Positions 1 to 8,202 of a stretch of 14,159 nucleotides of DNA are shown here, in pieces (the stretch's first letter is position 1; each line of letters starts with the position of its first letter). This DNA is from Baffinella frigidus. Taxonomy: Eukaryota > Cryptophyceae > Cryptomonadales > Baffinellaceae. Both the position numbers and the translations under genes were made by a program. The notes under the pieces were generated by a model. It saw only the letters and a list, made by a program, of their open reading frames with translations, did not search any database and was not told the DNA's origin. Location of the stretch: contig MU646506.1 in assembly GCA_026770585.1 (NCBI GenBank), positions 571,638 through 585,796 of the forward strand. The letters are read 5' to 3'.

Positions 1-524
1 TTCCGTAGAAAGGACTGCAGAGAAAGCATGTTTGCTTTCGGATCGCGTTTCGCTCTCCAGTGCAGAGGCTCGTGAAGAGGGGATACAGGGTGGCTCTCTT
101 GGGGTGTTTGAGGAGTCCCAAGTGGAGCTCATGTCCGAGGCTTGCTGTACCTTCAGGACCTTCATAATATATTGATTCCAACTCGATATATTAAACATTG
201 ATTCTCACTTGATAGACAAGATCTGTTCATGCCCGCTTAGCCGGCCCCCTCCTAGCTCTGCTTGACGCGGGTCGACCCGTCGTTCTCACTCCAAAAAATG
301 ACGAATTCGCACCAAAACCTCGGAGAGTTGACTTCCGGTCTCGCCAAAGTGGCGAGACCAACCGGTGAGAGGCAGAGGTAGACCTCCCGCGGTCGCCACT
401 TCTCCTCCCCGGCGAGTTTGGATTCAGGTGTGTCGAAAGCAAGTGGAAGGCGCACCCGATGAGAGGAGGACGTGCGAGCAGGCGAGGAGAAAACACAAGG
501 TCCGCTTCTTCTTTGAAACCTCCT
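1..524. other. No gene recognised
   Basis: I see no convincing gene here. Short open frames exist on the minus strand (about 230-500), but they are compositionally ordinary and unrecognisable. An A/T-rich patch lies near 165-215. The telomere-like tract begins at about 525. Confidence 0.5.
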
Positions 525-950
525 GGGTTAGGGTTTAGGGTTTAGGGTGGAGGGTCTAGGGTGGAGGGTGGAGGGTGGAGGGTGCAGGGTGCAGGGTGAA
601 GGGTGCAGGGTTTAGGGTTTGGACCTGGAACTCAACCATCGGCGTGTCGATGTCAACCATTGGCGTGTCGATGTCAAGATCCTGCTTCGCCGCGTCTGCC
701 CCTGCGGTGTCACAAGTTTGAGGTTTGAGGTTTGAGGTTTGAGGTTTGGGGTTGGGGGTTTGGGGGTTGGGGGTTTGGTGTTGGGGGTCGGGGGTTGGGG
801 GGTTACGAGCGAAGAGTTTAGGGAGTAGGGTTCAGGGTTTAGTGTGTAGGGTTAGATTGCAGGGTGCATGGTTGGGGCTTAGGGTGTAGGGTGTAGTGTG
901 TAGGGTCCAGGGCTTAGGGTTTAGGATGCAGGGTGTAGAGTGTATCGTTG
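525..950 (+). repeat. Degenerate telomere-like 7-mer tract (TTTAGGG / TTTGAGG / TTTGGGG)
   Basis: The tract opens with GGGTTAGGGTTTAGGGTTTA and decays into GGAGGG and GCAGGG variants up to about 621. It resumes at 717 with five TTTGAGG units that grade into TTTGGGG-like units, and continues as TTTAGGG/TGTAGGG variants to about 950. The G-rich strand is the plus strand, as in every other such tract in the window. A 21-bp tandem duplication interrupts it at 632-673. This is interstitial, heavily mutated telomere-type sequence rather than a functional end. Confidence 0.85.
632..673. repeat. 21-bp tandem duplication
   Basis: Two adjacent 21-bp copies (632-652 and 653-673) differ at one base (CATCGG against CATTGG). 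They lie inside a break in the telomere-like tract. Confidence 0.85.
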
Positions 951-974
951 AGGTTGTTGGGTCTATCTCAATAA

Positions 975-1826
975 ATGAACCGCGTGGGCTTCTCAAAGGA
1001 GCATTTCGGTAGAGCATCAGCACCAGTACACGCACTGCCAAACATCAGGGGGGCGCTTTCGATTCGTGAAATCCCGGTCTTAACATCCCTGAAACCAGAG
1101 AGAAAAATCCCGGGAGATCGCTACAATTTGGATCCTAGAATCCAGATTGAATCTGATACATGGTCCCGCCTCGAGGGGAGGAGACAAAATGCGAATGGTT
1201 CGGTGGATGCCGTGGTCAATGTTTTGAGGGGGGGGTGCACGCCAGGACTGGCAGAGGGGAAATGGGGGGTACCATTCAGCGCTAAAATCCGACTGGTAAA
1301 AATTGCCCTTGAAATTAGAAGTGTCTCGCAGAGTAGGGAAGGCCAAAGAATGTCAGTGCATTTCACGCGCCTGGCTGGGATTCGGTCCTGGGTGGGAGGG
1401 ACCGAGAATGCCGGGGTGGTGGTCGTCAAACTCCAGAATGTTCTGCTGCTGTCATATGCGCAGTGCGTGAGTAAAGATCTGACTCTCTCGCTCGCTCGCT
1501 TCGTCCAAACCCCTCAAAAACCAGAGGGTGCAGAAGGGGGGTTGACTGAAGGAAGGAGCATGGCAGTGGGCAGCAGTCTACTGGCAAGCCCCAACGCTAT
1601 TAAAGACAACTTGCGTAGCAGCGAGTGGCGGCGTGCGCGGAGGCAGGATAGAGGCACCGGTGCCACAGGGTGGATGCAAGCTGCGGGCGCCGCGGGCGCG
1701 GCACGGAGGATTGAGCTTGAGCTCAATGGCTCCTCGGCCACCGGTCGCCCGGTGGTTTCGGCAGCCTTTCCTGTCGGCATTTTTATCTTTTGCCCTTCCA
1801 GATTTTTCCAGACAATTGTTTTTTAG
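975..1826 (+). CDS. Doubtful 283-codon open reading frame
   Basis: The frame starts at an ATG in the context AATAAATGAAC and ends at TAG. I recognise no domain, signal peptide or membrane segment. The predicted protein is rich in Arg, Gly and Ser, with an Ala/Gly/Arg-rich stretch near residues 220-245. A GTGAGT close to 1468 could be a splice donor inside the frame. A 14-kb window of this base composition can produce such a frame by chance, and frames overlap it on both strands. It begins about 25 bp after a telomere-like tract. It could be one exon of a real gene, but nothing in the sequence decides this. Confidence 0.15.
   Translation: MNRVGFSKEHFGRASAPVHALPNIRGALSIREIPVLTSLKPERKIPGDRYNLDPRIQIESDTWSRLEGRRQNANGSVDAVVNVLRGGCTPGLAEGKWGVPFSAKIRLVKIALEIRSVSQSREGQRMSVHFTRLAGIRSWVGGTENAGVVVVKLQNVLLLSYAQCVSKDLTLSLARFVQTPQKPEGAEGGLTEGRSMAVGSSLLASPNAIKDNLRSSEWRRARRQDRGTGATGWMQAAGAAGAARRIELELNGSSATGRPVVSAAFPVGIFIFCPSRFFQTIVF
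1710..1727. repeat. Small perfect hairpin, 8-bp arms
   Basis: ATTGAGCT and AGCTCAAT are separated by TG. It is the first of a run of short perfect inverted repeats between 1.7 and 3.4 kb. Confidence 0.7.
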
Positions 1827-1935
1827 AAAGCTTGAAGCTGCCCTTTTTTTAGAAAGGTCTCTAGACCTGATGAGCGGAGGCAATCGCAAAAGTCGATTTC
1901 ACCCAATCCCCCTGAATTTCCGTCGACTTTTGGCA

Positions 1936-1958
1936 GAATCCTCAGAATCTGAGGATTC
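1936..1958. repeat. Perfect hairpin, 11-bp arms, 1-nt loop
   Basis: GAATCCTCAGA and TCTGAGGATTC pair exactly around a single A. It lies just downstream of a GTCGACTTTTGGC motif (from 1923) and just upstream of GTTGACTTTTG (1968-1978). Confidence 0.85.
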
Positions 1959-2031
1959 CGCTATTGAGTTGACTTTTGATTGAACCTTCACGTGACGAAT
2001 CACGTCCCAAGTGCCAAGTCACGAGCCGTGA

Positions 2032-2075
2032 CAAGGATGATAAGCGGACTTATCATCTTGGTACGAAGCTTCGTA
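2032..2075. repeat. Two adjacent palindromic elements
   Basis: CAAGGATGATAAG (2032-2044) pairs with CTTATCATCTTG (2049-2060) with one bulged base and a 4-nt loop. Immediately after it lies the 14-bp perfect palindrome TACGAAGCTTCGTA (2062-2075). The same 14-bp core recurs inside the palindrome at 3326-3343. Confidence 0.85.
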
Positions 2076-2341
2076 TCCGCCTGGAGCTGAGTGAGAAGAT
2101 CGCAGAAAGTCACCTGAAAGTGACCCTTGGCGTGTAAAAATGCAGAGAAAGTGACCCTCAAAAATGAAAAGCACCCTCTTGTCCGGCAACCTACGTTTAC
2201 TACACGTCACGAGCAGGTCAGTTTATCACGTCCCCGTCACCCCTCGCCCTACAACTTAGGCTACGAAGTTCCTATCATGATATCAGGATACAAGGCCCCG
2301 CTGCCAGCCGCTGCACACCGCGCCCCGCTGCATATGGTACT

Positions 2342-2367
2342 GCTCATGATGGATATCCATCATGAGC
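2342..2367. repeat. 26-bp perfect palindrome, no loop
   Basis: The sequence is self-complementary over its whole length around the centre GATGGATATCCATC. A smaller TATCATGATA palindrome lies nearby at about 2272. No sequence is shared with the neighbouring hairpins. Confidence 0.9.
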
Positions 2368-2405
2368 CGAGGCCGAGACCCAGCAGTCTGCGGCCCATCC
2401 AAGAT

Positions 2406-2440
2406 GGAAAAAACATGGCGCGAAGCGCCATGTTTTTTCC
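2406..2440. repeat. Perfect 16-bp-arm hairpin with GAA loop
   Basis: GGAAAAAACATGGCGC (2406-2421) and GCGCCATGTTTTTTCC (2425-2440) are exact reverse complements around GAA. Complementarity extends outward past a small bulge (CCAAG / TTGG). It resembles a rho-independent terminator in shape, but the T-run is part of the stem and the context is eukaryotic. It could form a cruciform, or a short hairpin if transcribed. Confidence 0.9.
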
Positions 2441-2738
2441 TTGGCGCGCCCCCCCGTCGCAGGGAGGAGGTTGCATTGCAGGGTCGCGTCCAATTACCGG
2501 GGTACAATCACATGTTGAGTCACGAGTGGTCACGAGGATGCATCTCTTTTCGAATAGATGGACGTGTTCGTTTTTGCCACTCTGCCACCTATCTTGATGA
2601 CAAGGTTTTTTTTTTTTGATCTTTTACTACCACGAGGCTCGTAGGGGTCAAATCGTTGAATAACCCTCGATCTCAAAAGTTGACAGATTTGTACCACTAC
2701 AATACTTTTTCGACTTTTTTGTACCAGAAATCATTCAT

Positions 2739-2769
2739 CACGACCGCTAGGAATCCTAGCGGTTTCGTG
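2739..2769. repeat. Perfect hairpin, 10-bp arms, 1-nt loop, plus outer 4-bp stem
   Basis: ACCGCTAGGA (2743-2752) and TCCTAGCGGT (2754-2763) pair around a single A. CACG and CGTG pair again outside, offset by two T residues. Confidence 0.85.
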
Positions 2770-2821
2770 TGCAACGTGATCTTAAGTTGCCAAATATACC
2801 CTGGGGTCAACTCGAGACCGG

Positions 2822-2878
2822 TGTACATGTACATACATATTCCAGTACGATCCACGAGGACACGATCCACGAGGACAC
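2822..2878. repeat. 12-bp palindrome and 15-bp tandem duplication
   Basis: TGTACATGTACA (2822-2833) is self-complementary. Shortly after, the 15-mer CGATCCACGAGGACA is present twice in tandem (2848-2862, 2863-2877). Confidence 0.8.
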
Positions 2879-3325
2879 GCTCGCGTACACCGCCCCTTTT
2901 GTAGAACGACATTTGCGAGAAAACCGTCAGGCGGCGGTGGGAAAGAAATACCACCATCATGGCAGCGAAAAGTGCTTATGATAGGAAACCTTCGGCGCGA
3001 TGATCAATTGGATGAAGTTGAGCGGAGCAGGGTTCTGATGTACGAGCAGAGCACTGACCAACTTTTCGCGGCGCATCTTTTGGGCTAATATATTCCTGTG
3101 CGATTCTGCCTGAAAAGACTGATACCCGACACTGCCATTTCCCACCCAAATCATATATTTCAGAGCTCAATCAGCGCGCTCCCCGCTCTCTCCCGCCCTA
3201 TCCGCGCGCGGCACCGCATGCAAAGGGGAAGAACTAGAGCAGGCAAGGGACTCGAGGCGTGGAAGAGCCTACAGGCTCCTACCAGAAAAAGGAATCCGAA
3301 TAGAATCTATTCCCAAACTCTCCCG

Positions 3326-3350
3326 CGTACGAAGCTTCGTACGAGCTCGT
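3326..3350. repeat. 18-bp perfect palindrome overlapping a 10-bp palindrome
   Basis: CGTACGAAGCTTCGTACG (3326-3343) is fully self-complementary and overlaps ACGAGCTCGT (3341-3350). Further GTACGA units follow to about 3364. Its TACGAAGCTTCGTA core is identical to the palindrome at 2062-2075. Confidence 0.88.
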
Positions 3351-3807
3351 TGTACGAGCGTACGACACCGGCCCTGACTGGAACAAGAGATAAATTCCCC
3401 CTTCTTGACACATCACATATGTATGGACTTCGGACCTGATTTTGCCATTGGTAAAGCAACTTTTTGACTTTTTGGCCCGCAGTGGATCAAATCGGGTTCG
3501 ACATTCGGCCATTTCCCCCTGAAACTCTCACCATTTCGCAACCATACCGTCGACCTGTGTTAATTCGGGAAAATTCGAGGCTGGAGCTTCAGCTATTTTG
3601 CGCTGCAAACCATCGGAATCCGAACAGCTGGGCCAACAATTACTCTAAAAGTGCAATTCGTGGTACACAAAGGCTTTTTGGCGAGTTATAAAACGCTCCA
3701 AAATCACGATTTGCTCCACTATGGAGTGCCTCGTGAGGAGGAGGTGATCCAAGAGCAGGACGGACGGACGAGATTTTTGGTGGGGCATCGCTTTCGCAGC
3801 GCCATTT

Positions 3808-3852
3808 CCGTTACGGGAACCAAAGGTCATCCGTTACGGGAACCAATGGTCA
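3808..3852. repeat. Tandem duplication, 23-bp period
   Basis: The 22-bp copies at 3808-3829 and 3831-3852 begin CCGTTACGGGAACCAA and differ at one position (AAGG against ATGG). Confidence 0.85.
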
Positions 3853-4109
3853 ATTGCCAGCAAGGTTGTCGAGAATTGGATTCAGTCAACTGTAGTTACC
3901 AACTGGTACAAACCAAGGTGTGTCCAGCAACCCTATCCTGCGTTATTGTAGAGAAAAGAAATTTCCCCCGATCCTCAACAAAAAGAACCAAATTTGTATT
4001 GCTGTGTCTCGAAGCGTTTTGTCTCGAGTCTCGAACCTCACTTCTTGAGAAATGAATTCCAGAGAAAAGAGAGAGAGAGAATGACTAGGTGCGTCTGCAT
4101 GTGAGTCAC

Positions 4110-4149
4110 CAGTCCTGAGGCGGGCCCGTCAGTCCCGAGGCGGGCCCGT
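4110..4149. repeat. 20-bp tandem duplication, third partial copy at 7716-7730
   Basis: Two 20-bp copies read CAGTCCTGAGGCGGGCCCGT, with T changed to C in the second. The 15-mer CTGAGGCGGGCCCGT recurs near 7716-7730, at the edge of another repeat block. Confidence 0.8.
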
Positions 4150-4224
4150 CCGGGTAAGTTGACGAAATCGCTTGATTTTTCCAGGAACAAGTTGACTTTT
4201 CCCGAGAAAAAAATCGGGATTGCG

Positions 4225-4625
4225 GGTTTAGGTTTTAGAGTTTAGGGTTCAGTGTTTAGGGTTTAGGGTTTAGTGTTTAGTGTTGAGGGATTAGGGATTG
4301 GGTTTCAGGGTTTAAGGTTCAGGGTTCAGGGGTTGGGTTTAGGGTGTAGGGTTTAGGGTTTAGGGTTTAGGGTTTAAGGTTTAGGGTTTAGGGTTTAGGG
4401 TTTAGGGTTTAGGGTTTAGGGTTTAGGGTTTAGGGTTTAGGGTTTAGGGTTTAGGGTTTAAGGTTCAATGCTTCAACATTTAGCGTTGAGGTTGCGAGTT
4501 TCAGGGCACAGGGTTTATGGTTTAGAGTTCAGGGTGTAGGGTGTGGGTTTTAGGGTTTAGGCGTTGGGTTTAGCGTTTAAGGTTGAGCTTGTAGGGGTTG
4601 GGGGTTAGGGCGTGTGGGTTAGGGT
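4225..4625 (+). repeat. Long telomere-like tract with an 80-bp near-perfect TTTAGGG core
   Basis: From about 4380 to 4460 there are some eleven uninterrupted TTTAGGG units. Both sides decay into TTCAGGG, TTTAGTG, TTGGGTT and TTTAAGG variants. The G-rich strand is the plus strand. Decay on both flanks fits an old interstitial tract. Non-repeat sequence continues past 4630, so this is not a chromosome end in this assembly. Confidence 0.92.
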
Positions 4626-4629
4626 TCAC

Positions 4630-5047
4630 CGCTCAAAAGGGACGCGTACCGTTTTGTCGAAACTGGCTGGCCTGGGTCTATCTCCAAGTTTGTTGACACA
4701 ACACCTGGCCCAAACTGCCAGTGTCTTGTTTTTTCAAAACGGATTGACTTGAAAGCTCATTGGTAGCCCTTGCTGTTACTCGTCGGCCACAGCACTCGAA
4801 ACAGCTTCTAGGGTAAAACTCCACCACATAGGTATACGGGATATGCTTGTACGCATTTTGCGTCTCTGTTCGAATGTTTAGTCACAACCGCCTCAAAGAA
4901 GATGGTCGAACCAGAGAGCGCAGTTAGTAAGTTGATCACTTTTCAGAAGATTACACCACTTCGCGGCGGCGTTACTTAAGAACCTGTTTACAGGAGTAAT
5001 AAAGACGTTTCAAAGCAAGCGAGCAAAGATGGTCAGGCGCGGTCGGT
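4630..5047. other. No gene recognised
   Basis: About 420 bp of unique-looking sequence with frequent stops. A loose inverted relation exists between ACCGTTTTG near 4648 and CAAAACGGAT near 4735. I see no other structure. Confidence 0.5.
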
Positions 5048-5284
5048 GTTGTCCGAAGTGTACAGCTGTTTTTTTGAGCCGCCTGATCCAAACAAAGCCG
5101 GTTTTGTACACGGCGGATCTGAAAAACGGTCACCTCAATTTTTAGGCGGGCTCATCTGAAAAACGGTCACCTCAATTTTTTTATCTGGCCGGAGATGTCG
5201 GGAATTCTTCAGGATTTCTATTAGGCCCAATTTTTTGTCTGGCTGGAAATGATTTTGAAAAATCATCAGAAATCCTGAGGAATC
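5048..5284. repeat. Decayed foldback-related sequence with internal duplications
   Basis: Positions 5048-5110 resemble, in reverse complement, the centre of the foldback at 5296-5667 (shared GCCTGATCCAAA and flanking TGTAC). At 5117-5142 and 5151-5176, GAAAAACGGTCACCTCAATT is repeated directly. GTCTGGCTGGAAATG (about 5237) is a second copy of ATCTGGCCGGAGATG (about 5182). ATGATTTT and AAAATCAT pair at 5249-5266, and 5199-5218 pairs loosely with 5268-5284. Confidence 0.6.
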
Positions 5285-5295
5285 TTCACGATTTT

Positions 5296-5667
5296 AAGAC
5301 TTTTTGCTTGACAATTTTTTTCAATTTGTTTTGCGTCCGTTTTTTTCGTCGTGATTGGGGCCGCACGGTGCCCCACACTCCCCGCAGCTCAACTGACCCT
5401 CCCCCCCCATCCCCACCCGCCTGGAGCCTGAAAAAGGCTTGAGATGACCGTTTGTACAGGTTATTTGGATCAGGCCGCTCACAAAAACGGCTACAACCTG
5501 TACAAAACGACAACTCAAGCCTCGATTTTTTTCCTCTCGAAGTCGAGGTCTCCAGGCGGGGAGGGTGGGGGGGGAGGGTCAGTTGAGGTGCGGGGAGTGG
5601 GGGGGCGCCGTGCAAAAAAAACAACGAAAAGTTTTTTTTGAATATTTTTTGTAATGCAAAAAGACTT
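5296..5667. mobile_element. 372-bp foldback element with about 170-bp inverted arms
   Basis: The left arm (5296-5462) and right arm (5495-5667) are imperfect reverse complements around a 32-nt loop. Matching blocks in order are AAGACTTTTTGC, a T-rich stretch, CACTCCCCGCA, CTCAACTGACCCTCCCCCC, GCCTGGAG, AGGCTTGAG and the perfect innermost TGTACAGGTT / AACCTGTACA. The direct repeat ACGATTTTAAG occurs at 5288-5298 and at 5688-5698. It abuts the left arm but lies 20 bp beyond the right one, so I do not claim a clean target duplication. Short open frames over it look compositional. A foldback transposon or large MITE is likely; a hairpin-RNA locus is possible. Confidence 0.75.
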
Positions 5668-5784
5668 CAAATTACAAGGGCTCCCTACGATTTTAAGTGT
5701 TGTTTAAGGCCCCCCCCCGCCGTTTTTTTTGGCCTAAGGGAAAATCTAAGGATCTCCGGCCATTCAAATGTTCTGAGGTGTCGT

Positions 5785-5818
5785 TATTGCAGATCAGGCT
5801 GCTCAAAAAAATCGGCCC
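5785..5818 (+). repeat. Diverged copy of the foldback centre
   Basis: GATCAGGCTGCTCAAAAAAA matches the foldback centre GATCAGGCCGCTCACAAAAA on the same strand. The surrounding sequence has the same habit of long C- and A-runs, which suggests an older copy. Confidence 0.6.
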
Positions 5819-5869
5819 AAAAGTCGACCCCCCCCCACAAAAAAACAATCCAAAAAATTCAATAATTGA

Positions 5870-5891
5870 CCCCCCCCCCCCCCCCCCCCCC
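5870..5891. repeat. 22-nt poly-C run
   Basis: An uninterrupted run of C, preceded by shorter C-runs near 5708 and 5828. Its exact length is prone to sequencing error. Confidence 0.85.
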
Positions 5892-5961
5892 GGTAGGGCC
5901 CTAGGCATAGTCCTACTGTAAGGTCTCAGGGGGAGGCGTTTTCTTATGAGCGAGGTACTCC
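5892..5961. mobile_element. TIR family 1, solo right end
   Basis: TTTTCTTATGAGCGAGGTAC at 5939-5958 is the right terminus of the family described at 6427-6537. The interior also shows the family block TAGGGCCCTAGGCATAG. No left terminus is present; the sequence instead meets the poly-C run, so the copy is truncated. Confidence 0.65.
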
Positions 5962-6057
5962 TGTATCTCTGTGCGTTGGTTGTGGGCATGTAGGCTCTAA
6001 GGGCACCTGCTTGAATCTACTGTGGAGGCCTCATAACCTTGCATCGGTAGGTATCCT

Positions 6058-6106
6058 GAGAGCCTAGATACATGTACACACAGAGAGCCTAGATACATGT
6101 ACACAC
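6058..6106. repeat. 25-bp tandem duplication
   Basis: Two adjacent copies beginning GAGAGCCTAGATACATGTAC (6058-6082, 6083-6106) are almost identical. Each contains the palindrome GTACATGTAC-like core TACATGTA. Confidence 0.8.
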
Positions 6107-6164
6107 ACCGTGGTGCAAGCCCGAGCAACTGGCGCAGTACCAGACCAGTCCTTCTGAAAAGTCA

Positions 6165-6306
6165 TATTCCTTAAGTGCCCGTAGGGTGCATATTAACCCC
6201 AACTCACCCTATGCCGGCCCTAGGGCCCTACCGTAGGGCGTATGAGCCTACTGGCCACTAGGGCCCTACCGTAGGTCGTATGAGCCTGCTCGCCACTTAA
6301 GGGATA
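6165..6306. mobile_element. TIR family 2, copy A (142 bp)
   Basis: TATTCCTTAAGTGCCC at the left and CGCCACTTAAGGGATA at the right pair at 13 of 16 positions. The interior has two copies of a block with CCCTACCGTAGG and TATGAGCCT. No clear target duplication is visible, and there is no coding capacity. Confidence 0.6.
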
Positions 6307-6426
6307 CTTGAACTGTGAACTTGGCGCCATTGCCCCTACCAATGGCTCCAATAGCCTTTACCACATGTACGCCTCCGGACAGTGCGGCCGTGGTCATGAC
6401 GGGCGAGTCAAGAGAGACCTTTGCAG

Positions 6427-6537
6427 GGGTACCTCGCTCATAAGAAAGCGCCCCCTCCCTGGGACCACCGTAGGGCCATAGGCATAGGCCTAATGTTGGA
6501 TCCTGAGGGCGCGCAGTTTCTTTTGAGCGAGGTACCC
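6427..6537. mobile_element. TIR family 1, copy 2 (111 bp)
   Basis: The left end contains GGTACCTCGCTCATAAGAAA and the right end its reverse complement, with one mismatch over 21 bp. The interior carries ACCGTAGGGCC, CATAGGC and CCTGAGGGCG blocks. Size, paired ends, several copies and no coding capacity fit a non-autonomous MITE. A target duplication is not obvious. Confidence 0.75.
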
Positions 6538-6732
6538 ATGTACATGCATTGCTGCCAGCACGCCCCCGATCCATTCCCCAGAGAGACCTTCATTACCACC
6601 AACACGGCCTGCCGCCATGCATGCATCCCCACCGAAGCTGCGTCTGAGCAGGGGCGCCGAGAGAGGTCACGTGCGCTCTACAGCGTGTTCTCTGATGCTA
6701 GAGGCCCAGCCCTCACAGCGTCTGGCGGCTCC

Positions 6733-6837
6733 TATCCCGTGAGTGGCGAATAGGCGCATACGCCCTACCGTAGGGCCCTAGGACCTGCCTAGGACCTCTT
6801 GGCGGTCAATTTTGACCGCCTCGGCACTTGAGGGATA
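6733..6837. mobile_element. TIR family 2, copy B (105 bp)
   Basis: TATCCCGTGAGTGGCG and CGGCACTTGAGGGATA pair at 12 of 16 positions and match the ends of the copy at 6165-6306. The interior shares GCCCTACCGTAGGGCCCTAG. A perfect inner hairpin, GGCGGTCAA TT TTGACCGCC, occupies 6801-6820. Confidence 0.6.
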
Positions 6838-7293
6838 GTGGACGTGACTGTGTAAAGTCACTCTGGTCATCCCACACGAGGTAGTATCCCCAGACAGCGA
6901 AGTTCGGTGCGAGGAGTTCCCCGCAAGCCTCTGCAGAGAGTTACGGGGAAGTCCTTCTGAAGACAGGCGCTTTCACGGTCAGGATGCCTCGCTTCCTGCC
7001 AGACGACGCGTCCCCGACTGCGTCAGTACAGGCCACGACAGAGGCCTCGAAACATCCACCTTTGAGAGGGGGTCCAAACCCTTTGAGCCATTCCTATAGG
7101 AATCTGAAAATCCCAAAAACACGTGTGCTCCAACTTTTAAATCCCCTATTGTGAAGTTGTAGCCCTCGAAAAAAAGCCGATTGGGCCCCTTCACTTTTGA
7201 CATCTTTCAGGGGAAATCCCTAGAATCCTTAAGTCGACAACGTCAGATCTGACGTGGATAAGGCGTCGGTTTTTCTCGAGCCCTCTGGCGTGG
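6838..7293. other. No gene recognised
   Basis: Short open frames only (for example about 6979-7203 on the minus strand). I recognise no motif and see no repeat structure beyond the flanking elements. Confidence 0.45.
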
Positions 7294-7408
7294 GGGGTAA
7301 CTCGCTCATAAGAAACCAACCCTCACCATAACCCTACAGAGGGCTGTGCCTAGGGTCCTACGGTGGTCCTAGGGGGGCGGGGGCGGTTTCTTATCAGCGA
7401 GGTACCCC
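7294..7408. mobile_element. TIR family 1, copy 3 (115 bp)
   Basis: Terminal repeats of 24 bp pair at 22 positions: GTAACTCGCTCATAAGAAAC at the left, GTTTCTTATCAGCGAGGTAC at the right. The interior again carries CCTACGGTGG and CCTAGG blocks. Same family as 6427-6537. Confidence 0.75.
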
Positions 7409-7715
7409 TGTACCAGGAGAGGGACACCACAAGTCTAGTCCAAGACCAGAATAGATTCTATTTCGCAAGGCGTCCATCTCAAGGACATCTCAGATCATAT
7501 CTGGTATAACATCAGGTATTTTACACCCCTGAAAGTGAGTTAGGCTCATAAATGGCTGCACGCCCCATGAAAATCTGAGATACAGTCTATTGAGGGCCGC
7601 GAAGAAGTCGACATAGCCGCAGGACCTGCACTCGCCCTCCCAAGTCAAGTACTTTCATCGTATGGGTCAGGCGGATGTACCGCAGGTCTTTCTTGAGCCA
7701 TTATAGCTCTTGTCT
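7409..7715. other. No gene recognised
   Basis: I see no recognisable gene or repeat here. The next repeated block begins at about 7716. Confidence 0.45.
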
Positions 7716-7723
7716 CTGAGGCG

Positions 7724-7817
7724 GGCCCGTTTCTTAAGGATCATAGACTTTTTGTATCACTCAACTCAAGGCTCAAGGGCCTCATTTAGGACCTGTATCG
7801 AGAGTAATAAAGAAGAA
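7724..7817. repeat. Diverged repeat, pair of 9034-9130
   Basis: TTTGTATCACTCAACTCAAG, then GGCTCAAG, AGGACCTG and ATCGAGAGTAATAAAGAAGA are shared with 9034-9130. The copies differ by at least one single-base indel, so no single frame is kept across both. On the minus strand both copies have TTATTACTCTCGATxCAG followed by GTCCTA, which looks like a splice acceptor. Confidence 0.75.
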
Positions 7818-8030
7818 ATAAGAACGCAGATCTCTCTTGAGCTGACACGATTCGGATCATCAAAGAATCGCAACTTTCAAACTCTTTCAGTCAACTCAAG
7901 AGAGACCCGCTGTATCAGGTGTTACCAGAAATCCACTCCCAGACGATGAGCATAGTTGAGTTGGGAGAGCGGGTGGGTGGGTTCGGTGAGCATCTAGTCG
8001 CAGGCGAGACGCATGACAGTGCCCCAGACC

Positions 8031-8202
8031 TAATCCCGCCAGCGATTGAAATGAAATACTCAGGGACTGGACATTACGGCTATATTTTGTAGAAATCCCA
8101 GAATTTTCCAACCAATTGTCACAAAACCGAACCGTAATATCCAGTTTTCGAGTACAATTTTTTAAAAAATTGGAGAATTTTGAATCAGATCTGGCGGGAT
8201 AA
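8031..8202. mobile_element. 172-bp hairpin MITE with 12-bp TIRs and GACC flanks
   Basis: The ends TAATCCCGCCAG and CTGGCGGGATAA pair at 11 of 12 positions. The arms stay loosely complementary inward: ACTGGACATTACGG pairs with CCGTAATATCCAGT, with TTTTGT / ACAAAA beyond. GACC lies on both sides (8027-8030 and 8203-8206), consistent with a 4-bp target duplication; AGACC gives 5 bp if the TIR is trimmed by one base. The interior is A/T-rich against a GC-richer background. On the minus strand it follows directly after the candidate exon ending ADSARAYYSRS. Confidence 0.75.

Larger units (their letters stand above)
1990..4100. other. No supported gene; palindromes and short duplications only
   Basis: No open frame here looks like a protein of known type. 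The longest, at 3651-4055 (+), has no ATG near its 5' end (it opens with GTG), so I do not call it. The recognisable content is the palindrome cluster, two short tandem duplications and a GA-rich stretch near 4060-4082. Confidence 0.5.

Noticed and set aside
2406-2440. Rho-independent transcription terminator
   Set aside because: The T-run lies inside the stem and all other evidence points to a eukaryote. It is described as a hairpin only.
3480-3520. tRNA T-arm-like GGGTTCGACATTCGG
   Set aside because: The stem does not pair, and no acceptor or anticodon arm is found around it.
3651-4055. 134-codon plus-strand open frame
   Set aside because: It opens with GTG and has no ATG until far inside. 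It contains a non-codon-multiple 23-bp tandem duplication, and I see no motif.
4154-4159. Perfect 5' splice-site string GTAAGT
   Set aside because: No open frame or partner acceptor gives it context; a single hexamer is expected by chance.
4225-4625. True chromosome end
   Set aside because: Non-telomeric sequence continues on both sides and the tract is decayed on both flanks.
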